A stretch of DNA of 22,594 bases, from assembly GCA_049999805.1 (NCBI GenBank), contig JBNGIO010006317.1:555899-578492 (forward strand), written 5' to 3'. This document shows, piece after piece, positions 1 to 10,349 of this stretch. The notes under the pieces were generated by a model, which did no database searches, had not been told where the DNA came from, and saw nothing but the letters and a program-made list of their open reading frames with translations. The position numbers and the translations under genes were made by a program. Position 1 is the first letter of the stretch; each line of letters begins with the position of its first letter. The stretch is from Folioceros fuciformis (lineage: Eukaryota; Anthocerotophyta; Anthocerotopsida; Anthocerotales).

Positions 1-1010
1 TTTCCATGCAATCTCCCAATCATGGAGTGAAAGTCTCCGCAAGCAAATGCGTCTCGATGACAAAGGATAACACGATTCTAGACTAGCCAAGAACAACAGC
101 CGGCTGCAAAAGGCTTAGCTTTCCATGCAATCTCCCAATCATGGAGTGAAAGTCTCCGCAAGCAAATGCGTCTCGATGACAAAGGATAACATGGTTCTAG
201 ACCAGCCAAGAACAATGCGTCCCGATGACAAAGGATAACACGGTTCTAGACCAGCCAAGAACAATGCGTCCCGATGACAAAGGATAACATGATTCTAGAC
301 CAGCCAAGAACAAATGGACCAGCCAAGAACAATGCTCCCGATGACAAAGGATAACACGGTTGTAGACCAGCCAAGAACAAATGCAAAGAACAAATAGACC
401 AGCCAAGAACAATGCGTCCCGATGACAAAGGATAACACGGTCCTAGACCAGCCAAGAACAAATGGACCAGCCAAGAACAAATGGACCAGCCAAGAACAAT
501 GTGTCCCGATGACAAAGGATAACACGGTTCTAGACCAGCCAAGAACAAATGGACCAGCCAAGAACAATGCGTCCCGATGACAAAGGATAACACGGTTCTA
601 GACCAGCCAAGAACAAATGCAAAGAACAAATGGACCAGCCAAGAACAATGTGTCCCGATGACAAAGGATAACACGGTTCTAGACCAACCAAGAACAAATG
701 CAAAGAACAAATGGACCAGCCAAGAACAATGCATCCCGATGACAAAGGATAACACGGTTCTAGACCAGCCAAGAACAAATGCAAAGAACAAATGGACCAG
801 CCAAGAACAATGCGTCCCGATGACAAAGGATAACACGGTTCTAGACCAGCCAAGAACAAATGCAAATCTCCCAATCTCCCAGTCTCCGTAAGCAAATGCT
901 CAAGACCAGCCAAGAACAAATGCAAAGAACAAATGGACCAGCCAAGAACAATGCGTCTCGATGACAAAGGATAACACGGTTCTAGACCAGCCAAGAACAA
1001 ATGCAAAGAA
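1..1010. repeat. Modular minisatellite array built on a 49-nt core
   Basis: Direct repeats of a core containing 'gatgacaaaggataacacgg' followed by 'ttctagaccagccaagaac'. Core starts are at 56, 175, 224, 273, 340, 421, 508, 576, 657, 738, 819 and 960, so the spacings are 119, 49, 49, 67, 81, 87, 68, 81, 81, 81 and 141. The spacings are modular: 49 is the bare core, about 67 adds an extra 'aaatggaccagccaagaac' block, and 81 adds a further 'aaatgcaaagaac' block. At the left edge a 119-nt unit that also carries 'ccatgcaatctcccaatcat' occurs about twice (1-119 and from 120). Because 81 is a multiple of three, long open frames run through the array on both strands; I regard these as by-products. 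The array lies beyond the 3' end of the NDX gene. I recognise no transposon ends or protein domain in it. Confidence 0.93.
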
Positions 1011-1165
1011 CAAAATCTCCCAGTCTCCGCAAGCAAATGCTCCAGTGGAAATGGACAGCGGCTCCCAGTCTCCGCAAGCAAATGCTCAAGNNNNNNNNNN
1101 CAGTGGAAATGGACAGCGGCTCCAGCGGAAATGGACAGCGGCTCCAGTGGAAATGGATAGGGAGG
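1011..1165. repeat. Short tandem repeats, about 21-nt unit, interrupted by N
   Basis: Continuation of the array with a different unit: 'cagtggaaatggacagcggc' recurs about every 21-22 nt in the second half (about 1101-1157), with an earlier copy near 1043. 'tcccagtctccgcaagcaaa' occurs twice (about 1018 and 1065) and is shared with the 119-nt unit at the left edge. Ten N bases at 1091-1100 interrupt the run, so the true copy number is unknown. The segment ends close to an AT-rich stretch (about 1178-1200) that may hold the NDX polyadenylation region on the minus strand. Confidence 0.8.
1091..1100. other. Assembly gap, 10 N
   Basis: Ten unknown bases inside the tandem repeat, most likely where copies could not be resolved. 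Confidence 0.99.
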
Positions 1166-1301
1166 GTTTGGAGTTAGGATTATTAAAATAAATTTTTATC
1201 CAGTGGTAGGGCTCTGAATCGCAGTTCTTCGCGATTGGCTTAAAGCCGACAAAGAATTAGCCACAAATGTGAAGTAATTACAATCCGCGGGCTGGGACAG
1301 T

Positions 1302-4300
1302 TCAAACGACTGGCCGCATATTTGTCATGCTCCAAAAAACCATGATGATACCAAGGAGGGCTTCCGCTTGTCCGAACGTCCCTCCTCCCCTTTGCGATGG
1401 GTAGGGGATGGCAGTCTCCTTGCCTACCTTCAGCTTAGTGACTTCTACGAGGCAAAGGTTCTGCTCGTCTAACCTCCGGCTTCTCCAGATGCCGTCGAGC
1501 TCGTCAATGGTACCGATCCCGAGTTCCTTTCCACTATCATCCAGTAAGATAACCTGTTGCCCTTTGACGTAGTGAGGCAACGCCAAGGGGACGGGGGACA
1601 GCTCGTGGACTTCCGGCGCTTGGGCCACTGGCAGAACCGCCAGAGGCTCTTCAATCCCGCTGTATTGCCCCCCTGTGGTTGAGCTTGAGACTGGTGCTGG
1701 CCCTATGCTGCCGCTCCCGCTGTCGTGAAGGGCGCCTGGCATCTCTGTGTCAGCAGTCACGAAAGGTGCCTCGCCGGGCTGAGTAGGTCTTGTGGTGGGA
1801 GACCCTACAGCGCCGCCCCTTGCTAGTCGTGCAAGCCTCTGCTTTCGGTTGTTCAACCTGTAGCCGATGAGCAGCATTAGATGCAAGTACGCTGGAAGCA
1901 AGTGTTTGAACATAGCGCCCCGATGACAAAGGATGACACGGTTCTAGACTAGCCAAGAACCACAATTCTGGACTCTGCAGCCACAGCTCACCAGTTCTTC
2001 AGTTGATTCTCTGTGATCTCTGGACCCTGCGGTGGACGACAACCAGCACAAAAGGTTTAGGTTTCCTCCTGCTTCCCATCAGCATGGAGAGGGAGTCTCA
2101 AAATCATGGAAGTGCAGAACCTAGCATGCTTAGAACCCCAGGCACTTACATTCTGATTGAGCAACACAGTCCACTGTCGGATCATTGCTGGTTTCCTTTG
2201 CATGTCCGGCTCTGTCGTCAGCTGGCTTTCTAGCATAGCGATCTGCTCGTCATTCATGATATTCCGTTTCCGTTTCGTCTTATCCTTTGACCGACCTTCC
2301 TTTGTTCCTCTTGATCTACTCCCTGTCAATCCGTCACCGGCTTGATTGTACGGGTACTGCTGGTCACTGAAGGCTGGCTCTGCTTTCTGCCACCCGCTAC
2401 TGAAAGTCCTGTCTGGTGCTGCCTGTTCATCTTCGTTTTCAGCCTTCCTCTCGTCGTCGTCACTGCTATTGTTCACAACCTTTATTTTCCGCAGTGTCTT
2501 TGAGCTTGGCACCTCAACCGGTCTGCTTCCCTGCACAGTGTACCAGAGACCTGGCTCAACACTAGAAGCACTACTGAACAATCGAGAAGTGATCACTGGG
2601 ACCATGTTGTGTCCAGTGTTTAGCAACCGCTTCCTTACCTCTAATTTGGAAGAGTTACCATGTACTGGCTTGTGTTTACCAGCATCATCAACACGCATGT
2701 TCCTGGCCTCGCTGATAAGCTGGTGTACTGCGTCATCCATGCCAGGAATTTCATCCTGTCTACTGGGTTCACTGTCCTGCTTATGAGGCCCGGTGTCATC
2801 GAGGTCCTCGTGATCAACCTGTTGAGTGTCTTGTGCTTGAGCATCTGAAGCTTGTCCAGGCCCAGGGACATGTCCGTCCTTCAAAGCCTGTTCATCATTT
2901 ATAGCTTGCACCCCGTTACTTACTCCGTCCATTCTAGTATCCTGATCTTCATCAACTAAAGCTCGTGCCTCAGTCATTTCCGTATCAGGCGTCTTCCCCT
3001 CCAGTTGACAGAGCTGAGCAGCACCAAGTTGTAAACGCTTCCATCTCTCCAGCTTTTGACGACGATCAAGCAGTGCACCCAACTTTTGCTCATGCGCTTC
3101 TCTTACATAGCTAATCACTGGTGGTTCCTGTTCAGTTTACAACAACAGATCGCCCTGTTCAGTTCAAGGGGCATCAAGGTGTTCAACAAATGTCGTTCTC
3201 CAAGATGCTTGAGAGTATGCTATTAAACACTGCGCATTCTTAGAAAGGAAATCAAGCTCCAGAGGCATTAGGAGTAATACCAGAGCCTCATCCACATGTG
3301 GCGATGGGCATATTGCTGAGTGCAATGCAGCTGAAAACTCGCTGCAGAACATTCACATGTTATGCTCAGAGTGTGTTGAACCCGTTTGCCAGAGACAATT
3401 ACTAGAAAAATACCTCACAAGCAGAAGATCCTCATCATTTACATCATCCGATCCCAACGACACCACATAGTGAATGAGCTTATCTGCGACAAGTAACGTG
3501 TTAGTCCCATTGACTGTCATTCCTGCAAAAACAACGTCTTCACAGTCAAGCATACAAGGAATGAGCAGGTCGACCACCAGGAACTTACGAAGGTTTTCAC
3601 AAATTCGCACAGCGGTCTGTTCAACTGTGAGAAAGAAGAGGGCATCCTCTGGACATAAGGGGCCCAGTACTAAGTGCTCCAACAAAAAGTGCAGAAACCG
3701 ATCTTTCTGGTCAGCTGTACAGCAAGAATGTTGAATCAGGGGCAAGCCATGAATATCACACAAAACGGGGCTCATCACCAGAGGCAATACCGTGAACTGC
3801 AAAAGCCAGCCCTTACCACTGCACATTTCGGGGTTGAAGCAGAAAAGGTTAGCAAAAAGCTTAACCAACAGTGAGGATCGCTGTTGCGTATTGTGGTCTG
3901 GTACAGCACTTTCCAAATATATTGCACAGCCAGAATTGTAGTCTTGCAAGGGAACCCCGGACTTGACTCCCAAGCCACCTTTCTGAACTAGCATGGCAGC
4001 GCCAGCAGCATGAAACGTATTGTATCTCAATACCGCATCCCTCTCTGCAACCGCTGCATGAGCACCGTCTGGTCCCCCACACCACCGATCCTGAAAATCA
4101 AGTGGCGCAGCTGCTAGAACCATAGCCAAGTGTCGAGTCTGATATCAGAGGAGAGCAGCACACAAAATGAGTCAGATGTGAAACTTTCAGTTTCCATACT
4201 ACAAACTTAGGGAGCTCCCATTGTAACTTATGCAAGTATCAATGAGGATCCTGCCTTTCAAGTCACCTACAGAAAACATAAAACTGGTAACTTCGCCTCC

Positions 4301-6317
4301 ATTGTGACATACAATGCCATCCATAATGAAATTCCGAAAGCTTGAATCATCTGTCAGGATGTCAGCGAGCCGCATTGACGTGATGTAGACCAACCCCATT
4401 GGCGGTTGCCCCTCCACGTCCACGGTGGGCTTGTCAAGCAGGGCAGCTCTCAGCAGGCCAAGAATCTGATAGGAGAAAACATTGAGCTGATCAGACATCG
4501 ACCTTCACGAGCTTCAAGGTCCAGTAGTTTCTTAGAAACACAGTGCAACAAAGACTTTTCGGATTTAACCTTTTGAGCAACGGCCATAGCAAGCTCCTTG
4601 CTTCGTTGACTACTGACCACTTCATCCAGGAAAGAATTCTCACTTTCACAGAACTTCAGCAGCTGGTTCCACAAGAACAAGCACCTCAGTCATCTACGCC
4701 CATTTTCTCTGTCAACCGTTTTCCATAAGTGCACCGAAGCCAGAATCTTCAGTTTTATCAGGCCTCAGGCACTACATACCACGCGCAGTGACTTGGATTT
4801 AAGTCTTGAAATGCATGCGACCAACCGCCTCGAGTGCAGGAAACATCGAGGGAGCTCGAGCGAGAGGACAGAGTAGACAAACCGCAACACTCCACCCTTC
4901 TTGCACAGCTCCTGAAAGAAAGACAAACACTGACAAAATGAATTGGTGATATAGGTATGCATCAATGTGAAGCATGATTCTTTGCACAGCAATGTTTTAC
5001 CTCATCCCTGAGAAAGCTGTCTTTAAAATTCAGGCACAGGTTGTAGACAGCTTGCAGAGCAGCTTCACAGTGCTGTGCTATGGAATAGGCATATCTCTCA
5101 GCAGCCAGCGTTGTTGCCTTCTTCGCCCATAACAGGCTGCTCAGTGAGGAAAGCTTGGTGTGGAAAAGACTGACGGCCTTTGTGACAACATCAAAGGTGA
5201 CGTTTAAAAAGAATGCTGCCTGCACTTGGACACGAGTCAGATTACAAGCTTGTACACATCAATCACAAGGCCTGCAAAAGATACACCACCAACAGCTCAA
5301 AGGTTTGATGTACAGAGAAAACTTGCTCCTAACCCACCTGCGGATGCTGTACAATAATTAGGGCGATGTTTGACCAGTCGTGGCTGATATAGACCGGCAG
5401 AAGATGTAAAGTACAAGCAGAGAGAGCTGCATGTGTTAGAACTAAACCAATCTTCACTTTGGGTTCCAGAAGTTCGGTTTCCTGCACGACCGACCAGTAG
5501 ATACACATGAACTCTAGTTGTCCCACAGCAGGCATGTGTAAATAGCACCAGGTCTCACAACGAAACAGCACCTTGTCATAAGACGCCAAGCACGTCAGCA
5601 GATAAACAACCAACTCCAGAACTTGCTCTCGGACTTCTACGTCTTCATGTAAAATCTGGGGATGCGGGTGCCGTCAGAGCTCAGACATATAGTTTGCAAT
5701 GGGATGGAAGCATCATTATGCCCTCGATAATAAGGTCTGAGAAAGCCGTCAATGAAACAACTCTGAACGTGGCAGCAACCTGAGCTCCTGACCCAATATC
5801 AGCTCAAAATAGTTCTACTGACGGGGTCATTCAACCAGCGAGGATTCCTTACAAGGGTTTGAGGACTAAACCTGTCCAAGAACCGCATTTCGAAATGCAA
5901 GCTCACTCAGAGTAAAGAGTAATCGCACTCCCCGCAGCAAATACCTCATGGCCTTGTCAAACTTCCTGTCTTGCTCAGTGGACAGCAAGAACACAATAAG
6001 GTGCATTGGCAGGCCCCGTGCCACCCTCTCCAGATCAACCTGCCAGCTCCAGGTAGATGTTCAGCAACCCCCAGGCCCACAAATTCCACAAAATCTATCA
6101 GTCTGCAAAGCAGTAGAACCGGACGGACCCGAAGTGGCGAGCCATCGCCGCACGTGAGCCGTACTTTCAAAGACCGTGACCCGCCTCTGAGCAGGCTGCC
6201 GATCTCCTCCACTCCAAGCTTATGCATTTCCTCTACCGCATTTAAAATTTCCAGAGTCCTCAGATTCACCACCCCAGGATCCATCCCGTCTTCTTTGAAA
6301 TTCGTGCCTACCAGCAT
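1302..6317 (-). CDS. NDX: NDX (nodulin homeobox) family nuclear protein
   Basis: Rebuilt exons (genomic, 3' to 5'): 1302-1857, 1992-2026, 2150-3127, 3281-3341, 3414-3483, 3589-3714, 3817-4138, 4313-4465, 4570-4662, 4780-4911, 5001-5219, 5338-5481, 5572-5655, 5872-6039, 6129-6317. All introns are GT-AG, phases agree, and the frame totals about 1,109 codons, longer than I expect for flowering-plant NDX (roughly 900-1,000). Residues 1-590 are helical and resemble the NDX-A/B regions (GSPLR|VDLERVARGLPMHL, HCEAALQAVYNLC, SMRLADILTDDS). Residues 590-870 are hydrophilic and acidic. Residues 872-939 are the atypical homeodomain (IMNDEQIAMLES, TEPDMQR, QLKNWLNNRK). About 1021-1095 is the conserved C-terminal NDX block (YVKGQQVILLDD, IPYPSQ). 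In Arabidopsis, NDX stabilises an R-loop at the FLC antisense promoter and works with PRC1 RING proteins. Less certain: the start (ATG at 6317 or 6284), the donor at 3280 (an alternative lies near 3187) and whether 5482-5571 is an intron. Upstream is the PPR gene on the same strand. Confidence 0.87.
1915..1960. repeat. Lone minisatellite core copy inside an NDX intron
   Basis: The stretch 'cgatgacaaaggatgacacg' followed by 'gttctagactagccaagaac' matches the core of the 1-1010 array, in the same orientation, with only a few differences (ggatgac for ggataac, gactagcc for gaccagcc). The 'gactagcc' form is also seen in the leftmost array copy near 82. It occupies about a third of the 134-nt intron (1858-1991) between the homeodomain microexon and the last exon. 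Confidence 0.9.
1992..2026 (-). other. 35-nt microexon encoding homeodomain helix 2-3 junction
   Basis: On the minus strand this block is preceded by 'ccaccgcag' and followed by 'gtgagctg', ideal acceptor and donor sites. It encodes GPEITENQLKNW, with the Trp codon split 2+1 across the next intron (TG|G). Joined to the upstream exon (ending TVLLNQN, donor 'gtaagt') and the downstream exon (starting LNNRKQRLAR) it completes the recognition helix including the WLNNRK motif. Without it the homeodomain lacks helix 3's first half and the frame is lost. Confidence 0.9.
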
Positions 6318-7583
6318 GATACGCCCCCTGTGCTACACCCATGAGCTCCCCAGCCCATGGAAACCAATTTTGGGCGGCCCTCTTGATGCCGACAAGAACG
6401 TCAACGCAAGGCGCTCCTTCTCAACGTCGCATACTGCCCACCAATTGTGCTATCATTCCCGCCAAATTCCTACTCTTTCCTGCTCCGAGCGCAATCTCCT
6501 GCTCCACCCCGAGCTGTCACGTACCAGTGCGCTCGTCACTCCTGAACTATACGCATCGCCCCTCTTTCTCAGCTCCGTAGCGACAACCTTTCATCTCTGC
6601 TGCTCCACATGAATTCATCTGCCATGAAGGCTGCTCCTCATGATAGTCTCAAGGACAACAGCCACAACCGGCACAGACCGCATATCCAGGCGGCATCCAC
6701 GTTCCAACGTCAAAGAACTCATTCACGTGCCATGAATGAAAATGCCTCAGGGGAGTTCAAAGTCGAGCCGTCGCCTTCGGAAATCGGCTGCGCTCCGGCT
6801 GGGACGAACTGGGGTAAAATATTTCACCCCGGTCCTTACGTGATTACACTGGCGCACAGTCGTAGCATGCGATCTCGCCTACGATCGATGAGAACTTGAA
6901 TCATGAATCGCCCGACACGGAATTCTCATCGACTGATTAGGTCAACACGCCAAATTTTTAACTGCCCATCATGCCGGATGTGGAGTGTGCAAGTTTCCCT
7001 TTGGATAGACATATATACTTACTGCACTGCTGTCTCCGGCTACAAATCGCTCTTGGCTCTACGTCACAGCTTCCTTGGCATCTTGCAGAGGCCGTACAAC
7101 CTACAACCTATTCAAGATGATTCTAGCGGGAGTGAGGTGGTGGGGTTGGACACGGTCATGCCTGTTGTCCATGAATGCATGCCTTCAGTACGTCCGGGTC
7201 ACATGGAGCTCCGCCTCGGCCGACAAGCTTCGAGTGGGCAAAACCTGTGGAGAAGACAGTCGGAAGCAGTCAACTGGATTCCTCCGACCGGAAGAGGAGG
7301 ATGGAACGGACAAGCCATGTCACCTTAGAAACCACCAAGTCTCAAGCAGCAGCCCGTTCTTCGTCCAGTCCACAGCAAAAATCATCTGTAGACATGACGT
7401 TGCCGGTCAGAGCTGGCCGGCTGAATGTGGTGGAGGTTGGATCCAGCCGAACGTGCATTGCAATATGGGACACCCCGAGACGAGGCACGTAAGTGGGATA
7501 CCTCAAGATAAGACGGGTGGCGGTTGAGTGGCACTCAGCACAGATTGTTGAGTAGAGTTCCTGTTCCTGCTCACATCCCCGGT
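6318..7583. other. Intergenic: NDX upstream region and PPR 3' flank
   Basis: Between the NDX start codon and the PPR stop codon, both on the minus strand. It should hold the PPR 3' UTR (right side) and the NDX promoter and 5' UTR (left side). Open frames on the plus strand (for example 6609-6899 and 6903-7328) have no recognisable domain and no conserved composition. A TATA-like 'catatatact' lies at about 7010, readable on both strands, but it is 690 nt from the NDX ATG, so its role is unproven. I see no RNA gene or transposon here. Confidence 0.5.
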
Positions 7584-10349
7584 TCACGTCGAGACTATGT
7601 CATGCGACAAGCTCTCCAGTGTGTCGTAGATCAGCCTCCTCTCTGGGTGCTCTGAGTCTGTTGCCAAGAATGAGTGCACCTGGTTGTTGACTTGGATCCA
7701 GGTGCAGCCAGGATCCTTGTGCACACCTGCAGAGACCATCTTGCCCAGAGTGTCGGCTTTGTCCTCCCACCTTCCTGCTGCTGCATACAGGTTTCCCATG
7801 AGGACGTAGGCGGCAGCGTTTTCTGGTTCCAGTTCTACGACGGAGTCGAAACATCGTTTACCCAGCTCTAGGTTGTCATGGTTTTGGCAGCCTCCAAGAA
7901 GAGCCATCCACACGTTTGCTTTGGGCTTCATTGGCATCTCATCGATCAGCGCTTCTGCCTCTGACAGATGGCCCGCACGACAAAGGAGGTCAACCATCGA
8001 AGCATATTGCTTCATGCCTGGAGAAACCCCAAAGTCGCTGTGCATGCGGCGAAAGAGGGCAAACCCCTCGTCCACCAGGCCTGCGTGACTGCATGCTGCA
8101 AGCACACAGAGCAAGGTGACATCATCTGGTTTCATGCCATCCTCCTGCATTCTGTTGAAGAGCTGGAGAGCTCGCTGCCCATGCCCGTGCTGCGCATAAG
8201 CCCCGATCATCGCCGTCCACGAGACGGCAGTCTTTTCTGGCAGCTTCTCAAAGACGTCCAGTGCGTGATCCAAGCTGCCACAGTTGGCATACATGTCAAT
8301 CAATGTGTTTGCAATGGCTACGTCTGCGTCCAGCCCATTCTGAATCAGCTCCTCATGTACGAGTATGCCCTGGTGGAGTGCAGGAATGCTGCCGCAGGCT
8401 CTCAGGATGCTCAGGAACGTAACCTTGGACGGCTCCATGCCCTCTGCCCGCATTTGTCTGTACAGCTGTATGGCGTCAGATCCAAACCCACTGTCAGCAT
8501 AGCCTCCGATCATGACAGTCCATGAGCCGATGTCTCGTCTTGTCAGTCTGTCAAACACTTTTCTTGCTTCAACCACACTCCCGCACCTCAAATACATGTC
8601 AAGGAGAGAATTCCCTACAAACTCCTCCAATCCACTCTTCTCAATCTGGGCGTGAATCTGCTTGCCTTCGTGTAATTCTGCCATGCTACCACAAGCTTTC
8701 AGCATGTTTATAAAGGTTATTCCATTGGGTTGCACACCGGCTTGCTGCATTTGCTTAAATAGTGAAATGGCCATGTGACCTTGCCCATGTGAGGCGTATG
8801 CCCCAAACATCGCCGACCATGACACCACAGTCTTCTCGGGCAACATGTCAAAGACGTTTCGGGCATCGTCCAGCCTGTTGCACTTAGCATACATGTCAAC
8901 CAGGGTGTTTCCTATTATGGGATCCAGTTCCAACTTACTCTTGACAACTTGCGAATGAATTTGCTTCCCCTGATCCAAAGCAGCCAAGCTAGCACATGCT
9001 TTGAGCACACTTGCAAATATAGCTTTGTCTGGCTTCACGCCGTCCCTCTGCATTTCCTGAAACAGCTCAAGCGCCTCTTGATCTCGCCCATTTTGCACAC
9101 ATCCCCCAATTATGGCCTTCCATGACAACACATCTCGCTGTGACATTTTCCCGAACACTTCCTGGGCTGCTTCCAGACTGCTGCATCTGACATACATGTG
9201 CATGAGAGTGTTCCCAACAATCAGACCAGCATCACGACCTTCTTCCATGAGCTTCACATGAATAAGCTTGCCATGATCCAGGGCTGCCACGGTGGCACAT
9301 GCTCTAAGAATGCTCACAAACGTGATAAGATCTGGCTCCTTGCCCTCCTCTTGCATCTGCGTGTACAGTTGAAGAGCTTCTGGAACATGCATGTTGTGCG
9401 CATATCCTCGAATCAGGACATTCCAGGAAACAACATCTCTCTCTGGCAAGCTCTCAAACAATGCCAAGGCGTCAATCAAGCTGTCGCATTTGGCATACAT
9501 GTCAAGCAGAGTATTAGCTACACAAAGATCTGATGCCAAGCCACTCTGCGTAAGAAGGCCATGCACAAGCCTGCCCTCATCTAGAGCTGCCAGGCTGCCG
9601 CATGCTCGTAGCACACTGAGGAAGGTAACATTGTTTGGCACAACTCCCTCCTGGAGCATCTGCTTGAAGAGATCAATAGCCTCCTGTCCCAACTCATTCC
9701 GCGAATATCCTTGGATCAAAGTATTCCAAACCACAATGTCTGCCTTGGGCAATCTGTCAAAAACCACTCTAGCATCATGCATACACCCAGCTTTGCCATA
9801 CATATCAATCAGTGTGCTCCCCACATACAGGTGCCACTCAAATCCGCTCTCCACAACATCCCCGTGTATCTTCCTGCCCTCTGTCACAGCCCCTGCGCTT
9901 GAGCAGGCCTTCAGGAGCGCCACAAAAATCTGGTGGTTTGGCCTAACCCCATCCTGCTTCATCCGGTTGTAGAGCTTGATAGCCTGCGCAACCCGCCCAT
10001 GACTGGCATGAGCAGAGATGATTGCTTGCCACATCTGCAAATTGGGTCCCTTCACTTTCTCAAATACGTCATCGGCTTCCACCAGGCTTCCGCAAGCGGA
10101 AAACAAACGGATCAAGACACTACCCAAGTAAGCGTCTTCGTGAAGCCCTGTTCTGAGAATCACAGCCTGTACCCGTCTTCCCGCAGCCAGGTCCTTCTTC
10201 TTCAGGCATCCCTGCAAAACGCTCTTCACAACGTTGGGCGTCACCTGAATTCCTTGTTTTTCCATCGTATCCATGGCCTCAAGAGCCTCCTCCAGCTGCG
10301 CGTCGTCATGCAGCCTGCTCCGACGCCCCACAGACCCAAGGGAGCCCAA
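7584..10349 (-). CDS. PLS-E class pentatricopeptide repeat protein, intronless
   Basis: A 921-codon open frame with about seven P-L-S triads. Each unit has the W(N/T/K)xxIxGYxxxG...EALxLFxxMQxxGVxPD pattern (for example SWNVLIRGYAHN, SWTAMIGAYAQHG) and the DMYAKCxSLxDAxxVF pattern. The C-terminus has E-type motifs (GVHKDPGCTWIQVNNQVHSF, then an HPERRLIYDTL stretch) and ends SLSHDIVST before a stop. There is no E+ or DYW deaminase domain. PPR proteins bind organellar RNA one base per repeat and act in editing, splicing or stability in plastids or mitochondria. The first codon of this frame is TTG. The frame is open back to 10367 but has no ATG until 10274 (896 codons), although repeat-like sequence (QLEEALEAMDT) begins earlier. 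An acceptor-like 'gattcag' ends at 10363, so a short 5' exon with the targeting peptide may exist upstream. The gene is divergent from TBCB. Confidence 0.95.
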   Translation of the reverse strand: MGSLGSVGRRSRLHDDAQLEEALEAMDTMEKQGIQVTPNVVKSVLQGCLKKKDLAAGRRVQAVILRTGLHEDAYLGSVLIRLFSACGSLVEADDVFEKVKGPNLQMWQAIISAHASHGRVAQAIKLYNRMKQDGVRPNHQIFVALLKACSSAGAVTEGRKIHGDVVESGFEWHLYVGSTLIDMYGKAGCMHDARVVFDRLPKADIVVWNTLIQGYSRNELGQEAIDLFKQMLQEGVVPNNVTFLSVLRACGSLAALDEGRLVHGLLTQSGLASDLCVANTLLDMYAKCDSLIDALALFESLPERDVVSWNVLIRGYAHNMHVPEALQLYTQMQEEGKEPDLITFVSILRACATVAALDHGKLIHVKLMEEGRDAGLIVGNTLMHMYVRCSSLEAAQEVFGKMSQRDVLSWKAIIGGCVQNGRDQEALELFQEMQRDGVKPDKAIFASVLKACASLAALDQGKQIHSQVVKSKLELDPIIGNTLVDMYAKCNRLDDARNVFDMLPEKTVVSWSAMFGAYASHGQGHMAISLFKQMQQAGVQPNGITFINMLKACGSMAELHEGKQIHAQIEKSGLEEFVGNSLLDMYLRCGSVVEARKVFDRLTRRDIGSWTVMIGGYADSGFGSDAIQLYRQMRAEGMEPSKVTFLSILRACGSIPALHQGILVHEELIQNGLDADVAIANTLIDMYANCGSLDHALDVFEKLPEKTAVSWTAMIGAYAQHGHGQRALQLFNRMQEDGMKPDDVTLLCVLAACSHAGLVDEGFALFRRMHSDFGVSPGMKQYASMVDLLCRAGHLSEAEALIDEMPMKPKANVWMALLGGCQNHDNLELGKRCFDSVVELEPENAAAYVLMGNLYAAAGRWEDKADTLGKMVSAGVHKDPGCTWIQVNNQVHSFLATDSEHPERRLIYDTLESLSHDIVST

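Noticed and set aside
1-1010. Regular direct repeats resembling a CRISPR array
   Set aside because: The intervals between copies are themselves repeats, not unique spacers, and the sequence is clearly plant nuclear DNA.
196-1081. Long open frames on both strands in the repeat array (up to about 190 codons) with a repeating peptide
   Set aside because: They come from tandem units whose lengths are multiples of three and lack stops. Several overlapping frames on both strands are open at once, and there is no sign of selection for one of them.
2346-2786. Plus-strand open frame of 146 codons
   Set aside because: It is antisense to the large hydrophilic NDX exon; its hydrophobic, Ser/Cys-rich translation is the typical shadow of that composition.
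6000-6130. Apparent double frameshift in the NDX N-terminal coding region
   Set aside because: An 89-nt GT-AG intron (6040-6128) joins the two frames exactly, giving GSPLR|VDLERVARGLP, which fits the NDX family.
6609-7527. Plus-strand open frames between the NDX and PPR genes
   Set aside because: No domain, overlapping frames of similar length, and no splice pattern joining them into a gene.
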